A stretch of 64,000 nucleotides of DNA from Bog-532 sp963828445 (lineage in GTDB: Bacteria > Actinomycetota > Actinomycetes > Streptosporangiales > Streptosporangiaceae): positions 478,242 through 542,241 of the forward strand of contig CAWHFP010000003.1 in assembly GCA_963828445.1 (NCBI GenBank), written 5' to 3'. Numbering within the stretch: position 1 is the first letter of the stretch; every line of letters begins with the position of its first letter. Below are positions 1 through 9,700 of the stretch, in pieces. A model generated the notes under the pieces. The model worked only from the letters and a program-made list of their open reading frames with translations. It made no database searches and had not been told where the DNA came from. A program made the translations under genes and the position numbers.

Positions 1-134
1 CGCTGCAGGGTGGCCTGGTCCGCGACCTCGTCGTGGCTGCGGGCGACGCGGTGGGCCAGCCCGGTGCCGACGGTGGCTCCGGCCAAGTGGTCATTCAGAT
101 AGATGCCGATCAGTTCGGCCCGGGACCGTTGCAT
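1..134 (-). CDS. Hypothetical protein, N-terminal part only
   Basis: The first 44 codons of a minus-strand gene run off the left edge of the window. They begin at an ATG (132-134) and read MQRSRAELIGIYLNDHLAGA, followed by a stretch rich in Ala, Thr, Gly and His. Use of G or C in third positions is strong, unlike the overlapping reading frames. The opening resembles small actinobacterial proteins of unknown function whose N-terminus reads like LIxIYLNDHLAGAT, but I do not know a function. The C-terminus lies outside the window, so length and fold cannot be judged. Confidence 0.6.
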   Translation of the reverse strand, partial: MQRSRAELIGIYLNDHLAGATVGTGLAHRVARSHDEVADQATLQ

Positions 135-684
135 CCCGGGATGCTTCCCCGGCCGGGCCGGGATACGCGACCCGGCCGGTTCGTGATCCAGATATTGCCG
201 AAGGCTGGCGGGCGGGCGTCCGGCCCGCAGCCGAGATTATTGATGAATTCCGGGCCGTCATTCCTAACCCGGTGATCAACGCTCAGGTGAAGTCTCTAGG
301 ATGTCTTCAATAGCGTTCATCGGAGATGACACGCGCGCCGTTATCGGCGAGGTTACTGCCATCCGTGGGGGAATTTTTGTATGGTCCTCTCGCTGTTCCC
401 AGTAGTGCACGGGCTGGCATCAATCCCGTCGGTATCCGCGGTGTCACTCAGGAGGGATACCGACGGGGCTGAGCAAAAAAGACGGCGGCCCGGCCCCGAC
501 TAGTTGACACGGCCGGTGACCCCGGCCGGTGATACCGGCTGGTGACCGCGGCGTGGCCGCGGCCCTGCTCCGGTGGCGCCGATCAGGGTCACCAAACCTG
601 TCATGAAGCACGGCCACCAACCCGGCCGGGCGCCGTGGCGCTGATCACGATAGACCGTTACTGATCGCCAGAATGGAGTGCGCA
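135..684. other. Intergenic region upstream of lsr2
   Basis: No gene is supported here. The region is less GC-rich than its surroundings around 290-420, consistent with promoters for the leftward gene and for lsr2. It holds a perfect 13-bp inverted repeat (425-437 and 455-467, 17-nt loop). That repeat is followed on the plus strand by an A-run rather than a T-run, so it is not a standard intrinsic terminator for rightward transcription. From about 505 to 560 there are short imperfect repeats of the type GGCCGGTGA. Confidence 0.5.
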
Positions 685-1023
685 ATGGCGCAAAAAGTAC
701 AGACCCTCTTCATCGACGATCTCGATGGGAGCGAAGCAGAAGGCAGCGTTCAGTTCGGGCTGGACGGCACCGATTACGAGATCGACCTGAACTCCGAGCA
801 CGCCGAGGAACTGCGGGCGGCCCTGGGCCGCTACGTGGCCGCCGCCCGGCGCGTCAGCGGCAGTGGACGGCCGCCGAGCCGGTCCGGACGCCGCAGCGCG
901 TCGAGCGACGTCGACACCAAGCACGTGCGGGCCTGGGCCAAGGAGCAGGGCATCGAGCTCAAGGACCGTGGCCGCGTGCCCACCAGCGTGGTGGCCAGGT
1001 TCCGCGCCGCGACCGGGAAGTAG
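685..1023 (+). CDS. lsr2: Lsr2 nucleoid-associated protein
   Basis: This encodes the histone-like DNA-bridging protein Lsr2, which silences AT-rich and horizontally acquired DNA in actinobacteria. The N-terminal dimerisation half opens with the canonical MAQKVQTLFIDDLDG and contains the beta-sheet segment SVQFGLDGTDYEIDL. A basic Ser/Arg-rich linker (about residues 60-75) leads to the C-terminal DNA-binding helix pair. Its AT-hook-like element, normally RGR, reads DRGRVPTSVV here. The length of 112 residues is normal. The start at 685 is chosen over an ATG at 673 because a GGAG sits 6 nt upstream and the family begins MAxK. The gene stands alone and is followed by an intrinsic terminator. Confidence 0.96.
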   Translation: MAQKVQTLFIDDLDGSEAEGSVQFGLDGTDYEIDLNSEHAEELRAALGRYVAAARRVSGSGRPPSRSGRRSASSDVDTKHVRAWAKEQGIELKDRGRVPTSVVARFRAATGK

Positions 1024-1092
1024 GCACCCGCCGAGACCAACCACGCGCGCAGGGGAACCCGCCCCCGGCCGCGAACCCGCTGAACCGCGGGT

Positions 1093-1166
1093 GCCGATCC
1101 GGCTGAGGTGCGGTCGGCTCGTTCGTTTCATGAACGGGCCACCGCCGAGCCGGATCGGCTTTCTTT
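1093..1166 (+). terminator. Rho-independent terminator of lsr2
   Basis: Perfect 12-bp arms (1093-1104 and 1148-1159) enclose a further small hairpin around 1129-1136. The structure is immediately followed by a T-rich tract (1160-1166). It lies 70 bp downstream of the lsr2 stop codon on the same strand. Confidence 0.85.
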
Positions 1167-1756
1167 TTGCCCTCAGGTCCCGGGGATGGTCGGGCCTGTG
1201 CGAATTACCTTGGGCGCGATGCGGCGCCGGGGCCGCGCCGGGGCGGCGCGCCGAACGATATTCGGTTTATGGCCGAGGTCCGAAAAACGCGTGCTCGCGA
1301 GCCAGAAGGCCGCTGAGCAGCCAACTTCTCGGCGCTGAAACCGCCTCGGCCGCGATCAAGAACCATATTTCAGATCTCGTATGAAGAGATGGTAAAACCT
1401 GCCCGCCCGTCCGGTTACGGGTGGTTCTGAGCCGATATGATCTCGCGCATGCGCGGGACCGGCGGGTCTTGACCCGACGGCGAGGGGGCCGGCGCGCTTT
1501 GCCCTTTGCCTGGGGCGGGCCCTTTACCGGGTTGCCCAACGAGCACCACGTTAAGTGTTAGCCAATTTACTGGAAGTAACAGAGATTCCGACGGGCCACC
1601 GATTTGCCGGTGGCGAAACGTCCGGTCTTCCGTGGCCATTCCGCATTGGCGATCAGCCCCGTTGGTCGCCGCGATCGGCAGTACTGGTCACCGAGATCCG
1701 GGCCGGTCTCGCCCCGCTGTGCTGGTCACGATCGGGCCGTCACGATTGGAGACCAG
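1167..1756. other. Intergenic region, no gene supported
   Basis: No reading frame here shows the third-position GC bias or protein-like composition of its neighbours. Just before the permease, 1630-1750 contains loose repeats of TGGTCACGATCGG-like sequence that may belong to its promoter or leader. Confidence 0.4.
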
Positions 1757-3214
1757 ATGGCGGATCAAACCGCTACGTCCCTGCCCAACGCCGGGCCGGC
1801 CCATGCCGCCCGGCTGGAGCCGGACGCGATCGGCGTCGCTCAGGACACCGTCATCGGCATGGCGTCGTCCGCCCCGGCCGCCTCGGTCGGGCTGACGCTG
1901 GCCGCGCTGGCCGCGGCCACCGCCTACGGCACCGGGCCGATCATCATCCTGACCGCCATCCCCATGCTCATCATCGCCAACGCCTACCGGCGGCTGAACG
2001 TGTGGAACGCCAACTGCGGCGCCTCGTTCGAGTGGGTCGGCCGGGCCATCAACCCCTACCTGGGCTTCCTCACCGGCTGGCTGATGATCGCGGCGTACAT
2101 CATCGCCACCGTCAGCGGCGTGGAAGTGCTCGGGCCCTCGGTGCTGGCCGTGTTCGGGTCCAACTCCACCAGCACCTGGTCGAACATCGCGATCGGCACC
2201 GCGGTCGGAGTGGTCATGCTGATCATCGCGGTGGTCGGCATCCGGTTCACGGCCAAGTCCCAGGTGGCCATGGCGGTGGTGGAGTACACGATCCTCATCG
2301 TCTTCGCCATCGTGGGCATCTGGGCGGTGGCCAACCACTGGCACGGCACCGTGCACTTCTCCAGCGGCTGGCTGAGCCCGACCGGAATCGGCGGCAAGGG
2401 CAGCCTGGCGGCCGGCTTCCTGGTCTCGGTGTTCATCTTCACCGGCTGGGACGGCACGCTGTACGTCAACGAGGAAGTCAAGCACCGCCGGGTCAACCCG
2501 GGCCGCGCGGCCATGCTGGCGGTGGTGTTCCTGACCATCATCTACACGCTGTCCGAGGTCGGCCTGCAGGGCGCGGTGTCCCCGTCCAAGCTGCAGAACA
2601 ACTCGGCCGACGTCCTGGTCTACGTGGCCCAGGCCCTCGGTGGCGGTGGCTGGGCCAAGGTGATGGCGCTGGCCCTGGCCCTGTCGGTCATCGCCACCAC
2701 CGGTACCGGCATCGTGCTCAGCGCCCGCATCGTGTACGGCATGGCCAGCTACCGGACGCTGCCCAGCTCGCTGGCCAACGTGTCCCGCCGGTTCTCCACC
2801 CCGGTCGCGGCCAGCATCCTGGTGGGCGTGCTGATCATCGCCCTGACCTGGGTCTACCTGCTGACCACGTCGGTGCAGAACGCGTTCAACGACGTGGTCG
2901 ACGTGACCGGCCTGCTGTTCGCGATCTTCTACATCCTGACCGCGCTGGCCACCATCACCTACTACCGGCGGCGGGTGTTCACCAGCGCGTGGGACGCCGT
3001 GGCGCTGGGACTGCTGCCGGTGGCCGCGGCCGCGTTCCTGGTCTGGGTGGTGGTCAAGTCGCTGGACGGCGCGCCCGCCTCCGAGGTCTGGTCGCTGATC
3101 GGCATCGTCGGCGTCGGCCTGATCCTGATGCTGATCGCCCGGTTCGGCCTGCGCTCGTCGTTCTTCCAGATCGCCCGGGAGAGCGACACCACCACCTCGC
3201 ACCGAGCCCGCTGA
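1757..3214 (+). CDS. APC-family amino acid permease
   Basis: This is an integral membrane transporter of the amino acid/polyamine/organocation (APC) superfamily, 485 residues with about 12 hydrophobic helices. The first helix follows VAQDTVIGMASSAPAASVGL, which matches the TM1 region of this family, where a small-residue unwound segment binds the substrate backbone. The FIFTGWDGTLYVNEEV segment corresponds to the TM6 substrate region. The start at 1757 has a GGAGA a few bases upstream, and the frame before it is not protein-like. It is a single gene ahead of a hairpin. The exact substrate is not predictable; amino acid or amine uptake is the family role. Confidence 0.88.
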   Translation: MADQTATSLPNAGPAHAARLEPDAIGVAQDTVIGMASSAPAASVGLTLAALAAATAYGTGPIIILTAIPMLIIANAYRRLNVWNANCGASFEWVGRAINPYLGFLTGWLMIAAYIIATVSGVEVLGPSVLAVFGSNSTSTWSNIAIGTAVGVVMLIIAVVGIRFTAKSQVAMAVVEYTILIVFAIVGIWAVANHWHGTVHFSSGWLSPTGIGGKGSLAAGFLVSVFIFTGWDGTLYVNEEVKHRRVNPGRAAMLAVVFLTIIYTLSEVGLQGAVSPSKLQNNSADVLVYVAQALGGGGWAKVMALALALSVIATTGTGIVLSARIVYGMASYRTLPSSLANVSRRFSTPVAASILVGVLIIALTWVYLLTTSVQNAFNDVVDVTGLLFAIFYILTALATITYYRRRVFTSAWDAVALGLLPVAAAAFLVWVVVKSLDGAPASEVWSLIGIVGVGLILMLIARFGLRSSFFQIARESDTTTSHRAR

Positions 3215-3219
3215 CGCCC

Positions 3220-3253
3220 CGGCCCGGCCGGGTCTTGAGACCCGGCCGGGCCG
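3220..3253. terminator. Strong inverted repeat after the permease
   Basis: Perfect 16-bp arms (3220-3235 and 3238-3253) with a 2-nt loop begin 6 bp after the permease stop. There is no T-run, which is common for actinobacterial terminators. It probably separates the permease transcript from the acyl-CoA ligase. Confidence 0.7.
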
Positions 3254-3316
3254 CAATTAAGGTTCGCCTGGCGTGATACTTCATGAGGAACTGTCACGTA
3301 CCAGAGAAGAGGCGCT

Positions 3317-4879
3317 GTGGGAACCAAGCACCTGGCCCGGCAGGCGGAACGTCAGCTCGAACGGCACGGTGACGGGGATTCCCTGTTCTTCTCCGATCGC
3401 TGGTTCACCCGGGCCGAGCTGGCCGACCAGGCGGCGCGGTTCGGGGCGGGCCTGGCCGGGCTGGGGGTGCGGCCGGGCGACCGGGTGGTGGTGCTGATGG
3501 CCAACTGCCCCGAGGTACTGGTCACCTACAACGGCGCGTGGCGGGCCGGGGTGGCGGTGACGCCCCTGATCTTCCTGGTCAGTGAGGACGAGTTGCGGCA
3601 CGCGCTGGCCGACTCCGGGGCGGTGGCCGTGGTCACCACCCCCGAGTTCCTGCCCAAGGTGCTGGCCGCCGCGAACGGGGTGGACAGCGTCCGGTCCGTC
3701 ATCGTCGCCCTCGGCGCCGGGCAGGCCCTCTCGGCCGGCGGGGACGGGCCGCAGGTGCTGAGCTTCGCCGAGGTGGCCGCGGCCGACCCGGGGACCATCG
3801 TGGACGCGGACGACGACGACCTGGCCGCGCTGCTGTACACCGGCGGCACCACCGGCCGGTCCAAGGGGGTCCCGCTGACCCACGCCAACCTGTTCTGGTG
3901 CGGGTCGTCCTCGCACCAGTCGCCGGGGGCGGACGGGCTGACCTCCACGCTGATGCCGCTGCCGCTGGCCCACGCCTACGGGCTGCTGGTCACCTGCGTG
4001 GGCATGCACGCGGAGAGCCCGCAGCAGTCGATCCTGATGCGGTGGTTCGACCCGGCCGGGTGGCTCAAGCTGGCCCAGCAGCACCGGGCCCAGCGGACCA
4101 CCCTGGTGCCCTCGATGATCCAGATGCTGCTGGCCCAGCCGCTGGAGGAAGCCGACCTGTCGGCCCTGGTCGCGGTGTCCTCCGGGGCCGCCCCGCTGGC
4201 CGCCGAGGTCCGGGAGGAGTTCGAGCGCCGGGTGCCCAGCGCCGAGGTCTACGAGGGTTACGGCTGCACCGAGTCGGCGTCGATCATCGCGGCCAACCCG
4301 CTGGGCGCGCGGCGCGTGGGCAGCGTGGGCCTGCCCGTCCCGGGCTGCACGGTGCAGATCCGCGACGACGCCGGGCAGGTGCTGGCCCCGGGCCAGGACG
4401 GGGAGATCTGCGTCCACTCCCCCGGCGTGCTGTCCGGCTACTGGCGCGCCCCGGACGCCACCGCGGCGGCGCTGCACGACGGCTGGTTCTGCACCGGCGA
4501 CATCGGCCATCTGGACGCCGACGGCTACCTGTACGTGGTCGACCGCAAGAAGGACCTGATCCTGCGGGGCGGCTTCAACGTCTACCCCCGTGACGTCGAG
4601 GACGTGCTGCTCACCCACCCGGCCGTGGCCCAGGCGGCCGTGGTCGGGCGGCCGGACCCCCGGCTGGGCGAGGAGGTGGTGGCGTTCGTGGCCCTGCGCC
4701 CGGACACCACGGCCACCCCGGACGAGCTGGTCGAGCACGCGCGGGCCCACCTGGCCGCGACCAAATACCCGCGCGAGGTCCGCGTCGTGCCCGCCATCCC
4801 GCTGACCAGCGTGGGCAAGCTCGACCGCAAGCAACTGCGGACCCGGGTGAGGCAGGAAGCTGGTCCCACTGCTAGCTAG
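3317..4879 (+). CDS. AMP-forming acyl-CoA synthetase (ANL family)
   Basis: The enzyme activates a carboxylic acid as an acyl-adenylate and transfers it to CoA. Hallmarks in order are the P-loop LLYTGGTTGRSKGVPLTH (about residue 173), YEGYGCTESA (A5-like, about 314), the GWFCTGDIG motif (about 393), the hinge DRKKDLILRGGFNVYP (about 415), and VGKLDRKQLR at the C-terminus carrying the catalytic A10 lysine. Length (520) is typical of medium/long-chain fatty acyl-CoA ligases. Translation starts at a GTG after a purine-rich GAGAAGAGG. glpD follows 71 bp downstream on the same strand, hinting at a lipid/glycerolipid catabolic unit. The acyl substrate is inferred only. Confidence 0.9.
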   Translation: MGTKHLARQAERQLERHGDGDSLFFSDRWFTRAELADQAARFGAGLAGLGVRPGDRVVVLMANCPEVLVTYNGAWRAGVAVTPLIFLVSEDELRHALADSGAVAVVTTPEFLPKVLAAANGVDSVRSVIVALGAGQALSAGGDGPQVLSFAEVAAADPGTIVDADDDDLAALLYTGGTTGRSKGVPLTHANLFWCGSSSHQSPGADGLTSTLMPLPLAHAYGLLVTCVGMHAESPQQSILMRWFDPAGWLKLAQQHRAQRTTLVPSMIQMLLAQPLEEADLSALVAVSSGAAPLAAEVREEFERRVPSAEVYEGYGCTESASIIAANPLGARRVGSVGLPVPGCTVQIRDDAGQVLAPGQDGEICVHSPGVLSGYWRAPDATAAALHDGWFCTGDIGHLDADGYLYVVDRKKDLILRGGFNVYPRDVEDVLLTHPAVAQAAVVGRPDPRLGEEVVAFVALRPDTTATPDELVEHARAHLAATKYPREVRVVPAIPLTSVGKLDRKQLRTRVRQEAGPTAS

Positions 4880-4950
4880 CCGGGAACGGGGTATTTAGGC
4901 TGGCAGAAACGCTTGCGCGCACGCTGACGACGCGAAGGGCGGCTGATCCG

Positions 4951-6669
4951 GTGAGTGCTGAACTGTCTCCGGTAACCCGGGACAACATGATCGACAAGAT
5001 GAGCGAGGCCGAGGTCGACGTCCTGGTCGTCGGAGGGGGCGTGGTCGGAGCGGGTTCCGCCCTCGACGCCGTGACCCGCGGGCTGAGCACGGCCATCGTC
5101 GAGGCCCGGGACTGGGCCAGCGGCACCTCCAGCCGGTCCAGCAAGCTCATCCACGGTGGCCTGCGCTACCTGGAGATGATGGACTTCGCGCTGGTCCGGG
5201 AGGCGCTGCACGAACGGGGCCTGCTGCTGGACCGGCTGGCCCCGCACCTGGTGCACCCGGTGCGGTTCCTGTACCCGCTGACCAAGCACTGGGAGCGCCC
5301 CTACGTCGGGGCCGGGATCGCGCTGTACGACGGGATGGCCCTCACCTCGGGCACCGCGCACGGGCTGAAGCTGGGCAAGCACATGACGCGCAAGCAGGCC
5401 CTGCGGCACGCGCCGGCCCTGCGCCCGGACTCGCTCACCGGCGCCATCCAGTACTCGGACGCGCAGGTCGACGACGCCCGGCACACGCTGACCGTGGTCC
5501 GCACGGCGGTGGAGTTCGGCGCGCTGGCCGCCAACCGGTGCCAGATCACCGGGTTCCTGCGGCAGGGCGAGCGGGTTTCCGGGGCCGAGGTCGTGGACCT
5601 GGAGAGCGGGCGGGCGTTCTCGGTCCGGGCCAAGCAGGTCATCAACGCCACCGGGGTCTGGACCGACGACACCCAGGCCCTGGCCGACACCCGCGGCCAG
5701 TTCCACGTGCGCGCGTCCAAGGGCATCCACCTGGTCGTGCCGAAGGACCGGCTGCAGTCCGACACCGGGATCATCCTGCGCACCGAGAAGAGCGTGCTGT
5801 TCGTGATCCCGTGGGGCCGGCACTGGATCATCGGCACCACCGACACCGACTGGTCGCTGGACAAGGCCCACCCGGCGGCCAGCTCGCGCGACATCGACTA
5901 CCTGCTCGAGCACGTCAACTCGGTGCTCAGCTCCCCGCTGACCCGGGAAGACGTGGAAGGCGTCTACGCCGGGCTGCGGCCGCTGCTGAGCGGCGAGTCC
6001 GAGTCGACCTCCAAGCTGTCGCGCGAGCACGTGGTCGGCCACCCGGTCCCGGGCCTGGTCGTGGTGGCCGGGGGCAAGTACACGACCTACCGGGTGATGG
6101 GCAAGGACGCGGTGGACGAGGCCGCGTTCGGCCTGGACCAGCGGGTTCCGGAGTCCTGCACCGACCGCGTTCCACTGCTGGGCGCCGACGGGTACCAGGC
6201 CCTGTGGAACCAGCGCCGCCAGCTGGCCGCCGATTCCGGCATCCACCCGGCCCGGGTCGAGCACATGCTGAACCGGTACGGCTCGATGGTGCACGAGCTG
6301 CTGGCCATGATCCGGGAGGATCCGGCCCTGGCCGAGCCGCTGCCCGGCGCCGACGACTACCTGGCCGTCGAGGCCCGCTACGCCGTGACCCACGAGGGCG
6401 CCCGGCACGTCGACGACGTGCTGGCCCGGCGGACCCGGATCTCCATCGAATCCTGGGACCGTGGCGTGGCCGCCGCCCCGGCGGTGGCCGAGTTGCTGGC
6501 CGGGCCCCTGGGCTGGGACGCGGATCAGACCCAGCGTGAGGTGGACCACTATCTGGCCCGCGTTCGGGCCGAACGCGACTCCCAGACCAAGCCGGACGAC
6601 GACACCGCCGAAGCCGCCCGCCTGGGCGCCCCGGAGATCCGTCCCCCGGTATCCGTCCGGGGCCTGTGA
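4951..6669 (+). CDS. glpD: Glycerol-3-phosphate dehydrogenase, FAD-dependent
   Basis: GlpD oxidises sn-glycerol-3-phosphate to dihydroxyacetone phosphate at the membrane and passes electrons to quinone. The N-terminal dinucleotide-binding motif VVGGGVVGAGSALDAVTRGL lies at about residues 26-45. The family signature GTSSRSSKLIHGGLRYLE follows, then VIPWGRHWIIGTTDTDW in the substrate domain and GLRPLL. The C-terminal helical domain is present, giving 572 residues, the normal length. Start GTG at 4951. It follows the acyl-CoA ligase closely, suggesting co-expression for lipid or glycerol use. A perfect hairpin lies between it and the convergent GGDEF-EAL gene. Confidence 0.95.
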   Translation: MSAELSPVTRDNMIDKMSEAEVDVLVVGGGVVGAGSALDAVTRGLSTAIVEARDWASGTSSRSSKLIHGGLRYLEMMDFALVREALHERGLLLDRLAPHLVHPVRFLYPLTKHWERPYVGAGIALYDGMALTSGTAHGLKLGKHMTRKQALRHAPALRPDSLTGAIQYSDAQVDDARHTLTVVRTAVEFGALAANRCQITGFLRQGERVSGAEVVDLESGRAFSVRAKQVINATGVWTDDTQALADTRGQFHVRASKGIHLVVPKDRLQSDTGIILRTEKSVLFVIPWGRHWIIGTTDTDWSLDKAHPAASSRDIDYLLEHVNSVLSSPLTREDVEGVYAGLRPLLSGESESTSKLSREHVVGHPVPGLVVVAGGKYTTYRVMGKDAVDEAAFGLDQRVPESCTDRVPLLGADGYQALWNQRRQLAADSGIHPARVEHMLNRYGSMVHELLAMIREDPALAEPLPGADDYLAVEARYAVTHEGARHVDDVLARRTRISIESWDRGVAAAPAVAELLAGPLGWDADQTQREVDHYLARVRAERDSQTKPDDDTAEAARLGAPEIRPPVSVRGL

Positions 6670-6740
6670 GCCTGCCCGAGATGTGGGGTGGAGACACAAG
6701 GTCACAGTAACGCACATCGGCCGCACCAGCCACCGACCCG

Positions 6741-6769
6741 AATGTGCGCAATGGCTCATTGCGCACATT
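6741..6769. terminator. Hairpin between convergent glpD and GGDEF-EAL genes
   Basis: Perfect 12-bp arms (6741-6752 and 6758-6769) with a 5-nt loop GGCTC lie between two convergent stop codons. The symmetry would serve transcripts from both sides. No T-run follows on either strand. Confidence 0.7.
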
Positions 6770-6778
6770 GCGGTGGGG

Positions 6779-9700
6779 TCAGGGGCTGACGCGGGGGAGC
6801 TCGGGGACCAGGCCGTGGCCCAGGCGGACCAGGGTCTCGGCCTGGTCGGCGGCGACGGGCATGGCCAGGAGGTAGCCCTGGCCGTACTGGCAGCCCATGG
6901 AGACCAGCAGGTCGCGCTGGACCTCGGTTTCGATGCCTTCGGCGATGACGTCGAGGTGGAGGGTCTTGGCGATGCCGATGATGCCCTCGACCAGGGCCAG
7001 GCGCTGCTCGGACACGGCGATGCCGTCCACGAAGGACTTGTCGATCTTGAGGACGTCGATGGGCAGCTCGCGCAGGTAGGACAGGGACGAGTAGCCGGTG
7101 CCGAAGTCGTCGATGGCCAGCTTGACGCCGATCGCCTTGAGCTCGACCAGGTCGGCCAGGAGCCGCTCGTCCTGGCGGAGCAGCACGGTCTCGGTCAGCT
7201 CCAGCATCAGCGACGAGGGTGACAGCCCGGTCCGGGTCAGGACCTGGCGCACGCCGTCGACGAAGCCGGGGTCGCGGAACTGGCGGGCCGACACGTTGAC
7301 GCTGGCGTACAGCGGGGGGCGGCCGTCGTCCCGGGGCCGCCAGCGGACCAGCTCGGTGGCGGCCTGGCCCAGCACCCAGGACCCGAGCGGGACGATGTGC
7401 CCGGTCTCCTCGGCCAGCTCGATGAACTGATCGGGCTGCATCATGCCCCACTCGGGGTGCGGCCAGCGGACCAGGGCCTCGAACCCGGCGATGGCCCCGC
7501 TGGTCAGCGTGACGATCGGCTGGTAGGCCAGGGTGAAGGCCGAGGTGCTGACCGCCTTCTCCAGCGCGGCCTGCACCTCCCGGCGCCGGATCATCCCGGC
7601 GCTGAGCACCGGGGCGTACCGGCGCCACTGCCGCTTGCCCGAGGACTTGGCGTTGTACAGGGCCAGGTCGGCGTGCCGGAGCAGCTCATCCACGTCGGCG
7701 CTGTCTTCGGTGGTGGCCACGCCCACGGTGGCGGTGGTGATCACCGAGCCGTGGGCCAGGTCGAAGGCGTCGCTGAAGGCCCGGACCACCCGCTCGGCGA
7801 ACGCCTCGACCGCGGCCGGGTCGGCCAGGTGCTCGACCAGCAGCGCGAACTCGTCGCCGCCCAGCCGGGCCGCGGTGTCGGACTCCCGGATCACGGCCGA
7901 CAACCGGATGGCCGCCGCGACCAGCAGCTCGTCGCCCACGCTGTGACCCATGGTGTCGTTGGTCATCTTGAAGTCGTCGAGGTCGACGAACAGCACGCCG
8001 GTGGTGGTGCCCTCGCGCTTGGCCCGGTTCAGCGCGTGCGCGGCCCGGTCCTGGAACAGCAGCCGGTTGGGCAGGCCGGTCAGCGCGTCGTGGAAGGCCC
8101 GGTGCTTGAGCTCGGCTTCCAGCTGCCGCTGCTCGGTGACATCACGCAGGGTCAGCACCAGGCCGGCCACGGTGTGGTCGTGCCGCAGGTCGCTGGCCCG
8201 GACCTGGACCTGGACGGAGCGCTGGTCGCGGCGGACGACCTCCCAGTCCTCGATCGAGGACGGGAAGCTGGCCGAGCGCCGCAACCGGGCCAGGGCCTTG
8301 ATGATGGTGTCGCGCTGGCGGTCGGCGACCAGCTCCCACAGGTAGACGCCGGCGGTGTCGATCTCGCCGAAAATGCTGGCCGCGGACGGGGTCGCGTAGC
8401 GGACCAGGCCGTCGTCGGCCACGATCAGGATCGCGTCCGAAGTGTCCTGGACCAGAGTGCGGAAGTAGGCCTCGCTGCGCTGGCGGATGACCTCCAGGCT
8501 GAGCGCGATGCGCTCGACGGCCAGCGCGCCCTGACCGGCCAGGATCTCGAAGGTGGGCGACAGGTCGGCCAGCACCCGGCGGGCCCCGAACACCATCAGG
8601 ACCCCGATCAGCGGGTCGCCGGCGGGCCGGTCCCGCAGCGCGAGCGGGCAGAGCAGCACCCCGTCGCCGCGGGGCAGCAGCGCGATGGCCTCGGCGCTGA
8701 GCTGGGCGTTGGCCATGAACACCGGCTCGCTGCCGCTGAGCGGCGGCAGCTGGTTCTGGGCCAGCCGATCCTCGGCCAGCCGGGCCAGCCCGTCGGGTTC
8801 GCCCAGCTGGGCCGGGGCCGGGTCCACCGCCCGGAACAATCCGTCGTCGCGCACCATGAGCAGGGCGTCGCGCGCCGACCGGGAGCCGGTGAGATCGGCG
8901 GCGGCGGTGCGCATGGCGGCCGCGGCCTCGGCCACGGTGGCCGCCGAGGCCAGGGCGGCGCCGGCCACCCGGACCGTGCGCTCCCGGCTCAGCGCACGCC
9001 GGTGTGACGAGGCCATGTCCCACAGCCGGGAGGTGACCAGCAGGAACAAGATCGCCGAGAACACCGCGATCACGCTGTCGTCGTAGTTGCGGTGCCGCAG
9101 CGACTGGATGAACAGCACGGCCGGGGCGATCAGCGAGGCCAGCATGAGCACGAGCAGCCGGCCGGAGGACGCCTGGGGCCGCTGGCGGGAGGCGGGCTCG
9201 GTCAGCTGGGTCATGGTGGGATGCAGTGCGGCCAGACCCCACGCGCCGTAGAGGAGGGCCCAGCCCAGATCGACCACGGTCCCGTTGTGGAACGAGCCGT
9301 ACAACTGCAGGCCGCCGAACCAGACGTCGGAGACCAGCTCACCGACGGTGCCCAGAATGAGCAACTGGAACGACCGGCTGCGCCCGGTCCCCGGGGCCAG
9401 CAGCCGGGCCATCACGGCCAGGACCAGCACGTCACTCAGCGGGTAGGCGATCGACACCGACTTCTGCAGCCAGGACAGCTGCGGATTGTGCACGTAGGGC
9501 AGGATCAGGTACATCCACGAGATCAGGCCCAGGCCCACGGTCAGGGTCAGCGCGTCGATCACGCTGCGCCGGTCGCGGTCGGGGTTCCGGTCCCGGATGA
9601 AGATCAGCAGCCCGGCCGCGGTCAGCGGGTAGGTGAGCAGGTAGAACACGTCGGCGTAGGACGGGAACGGCAGCGGCTGGTCCCTGATCAGGCCGGCGAC

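Noticed and set aside
425..467. 13-bp inverted repeat before lsr2 as an intrinsic terminator
   Set aside because: It is followed by an A-run on the plus strand and preceded by the matching T-run on the minus strand, which is the wrong order for termination in either direction.
1688..4834. Long minus-strand frames opposite the permease and acyl-CoA ligase
   Set aside because: They consist of Asp/Gly/His/Gln-rich low-complexity sequence with no domain; the plus strand carries intact families.
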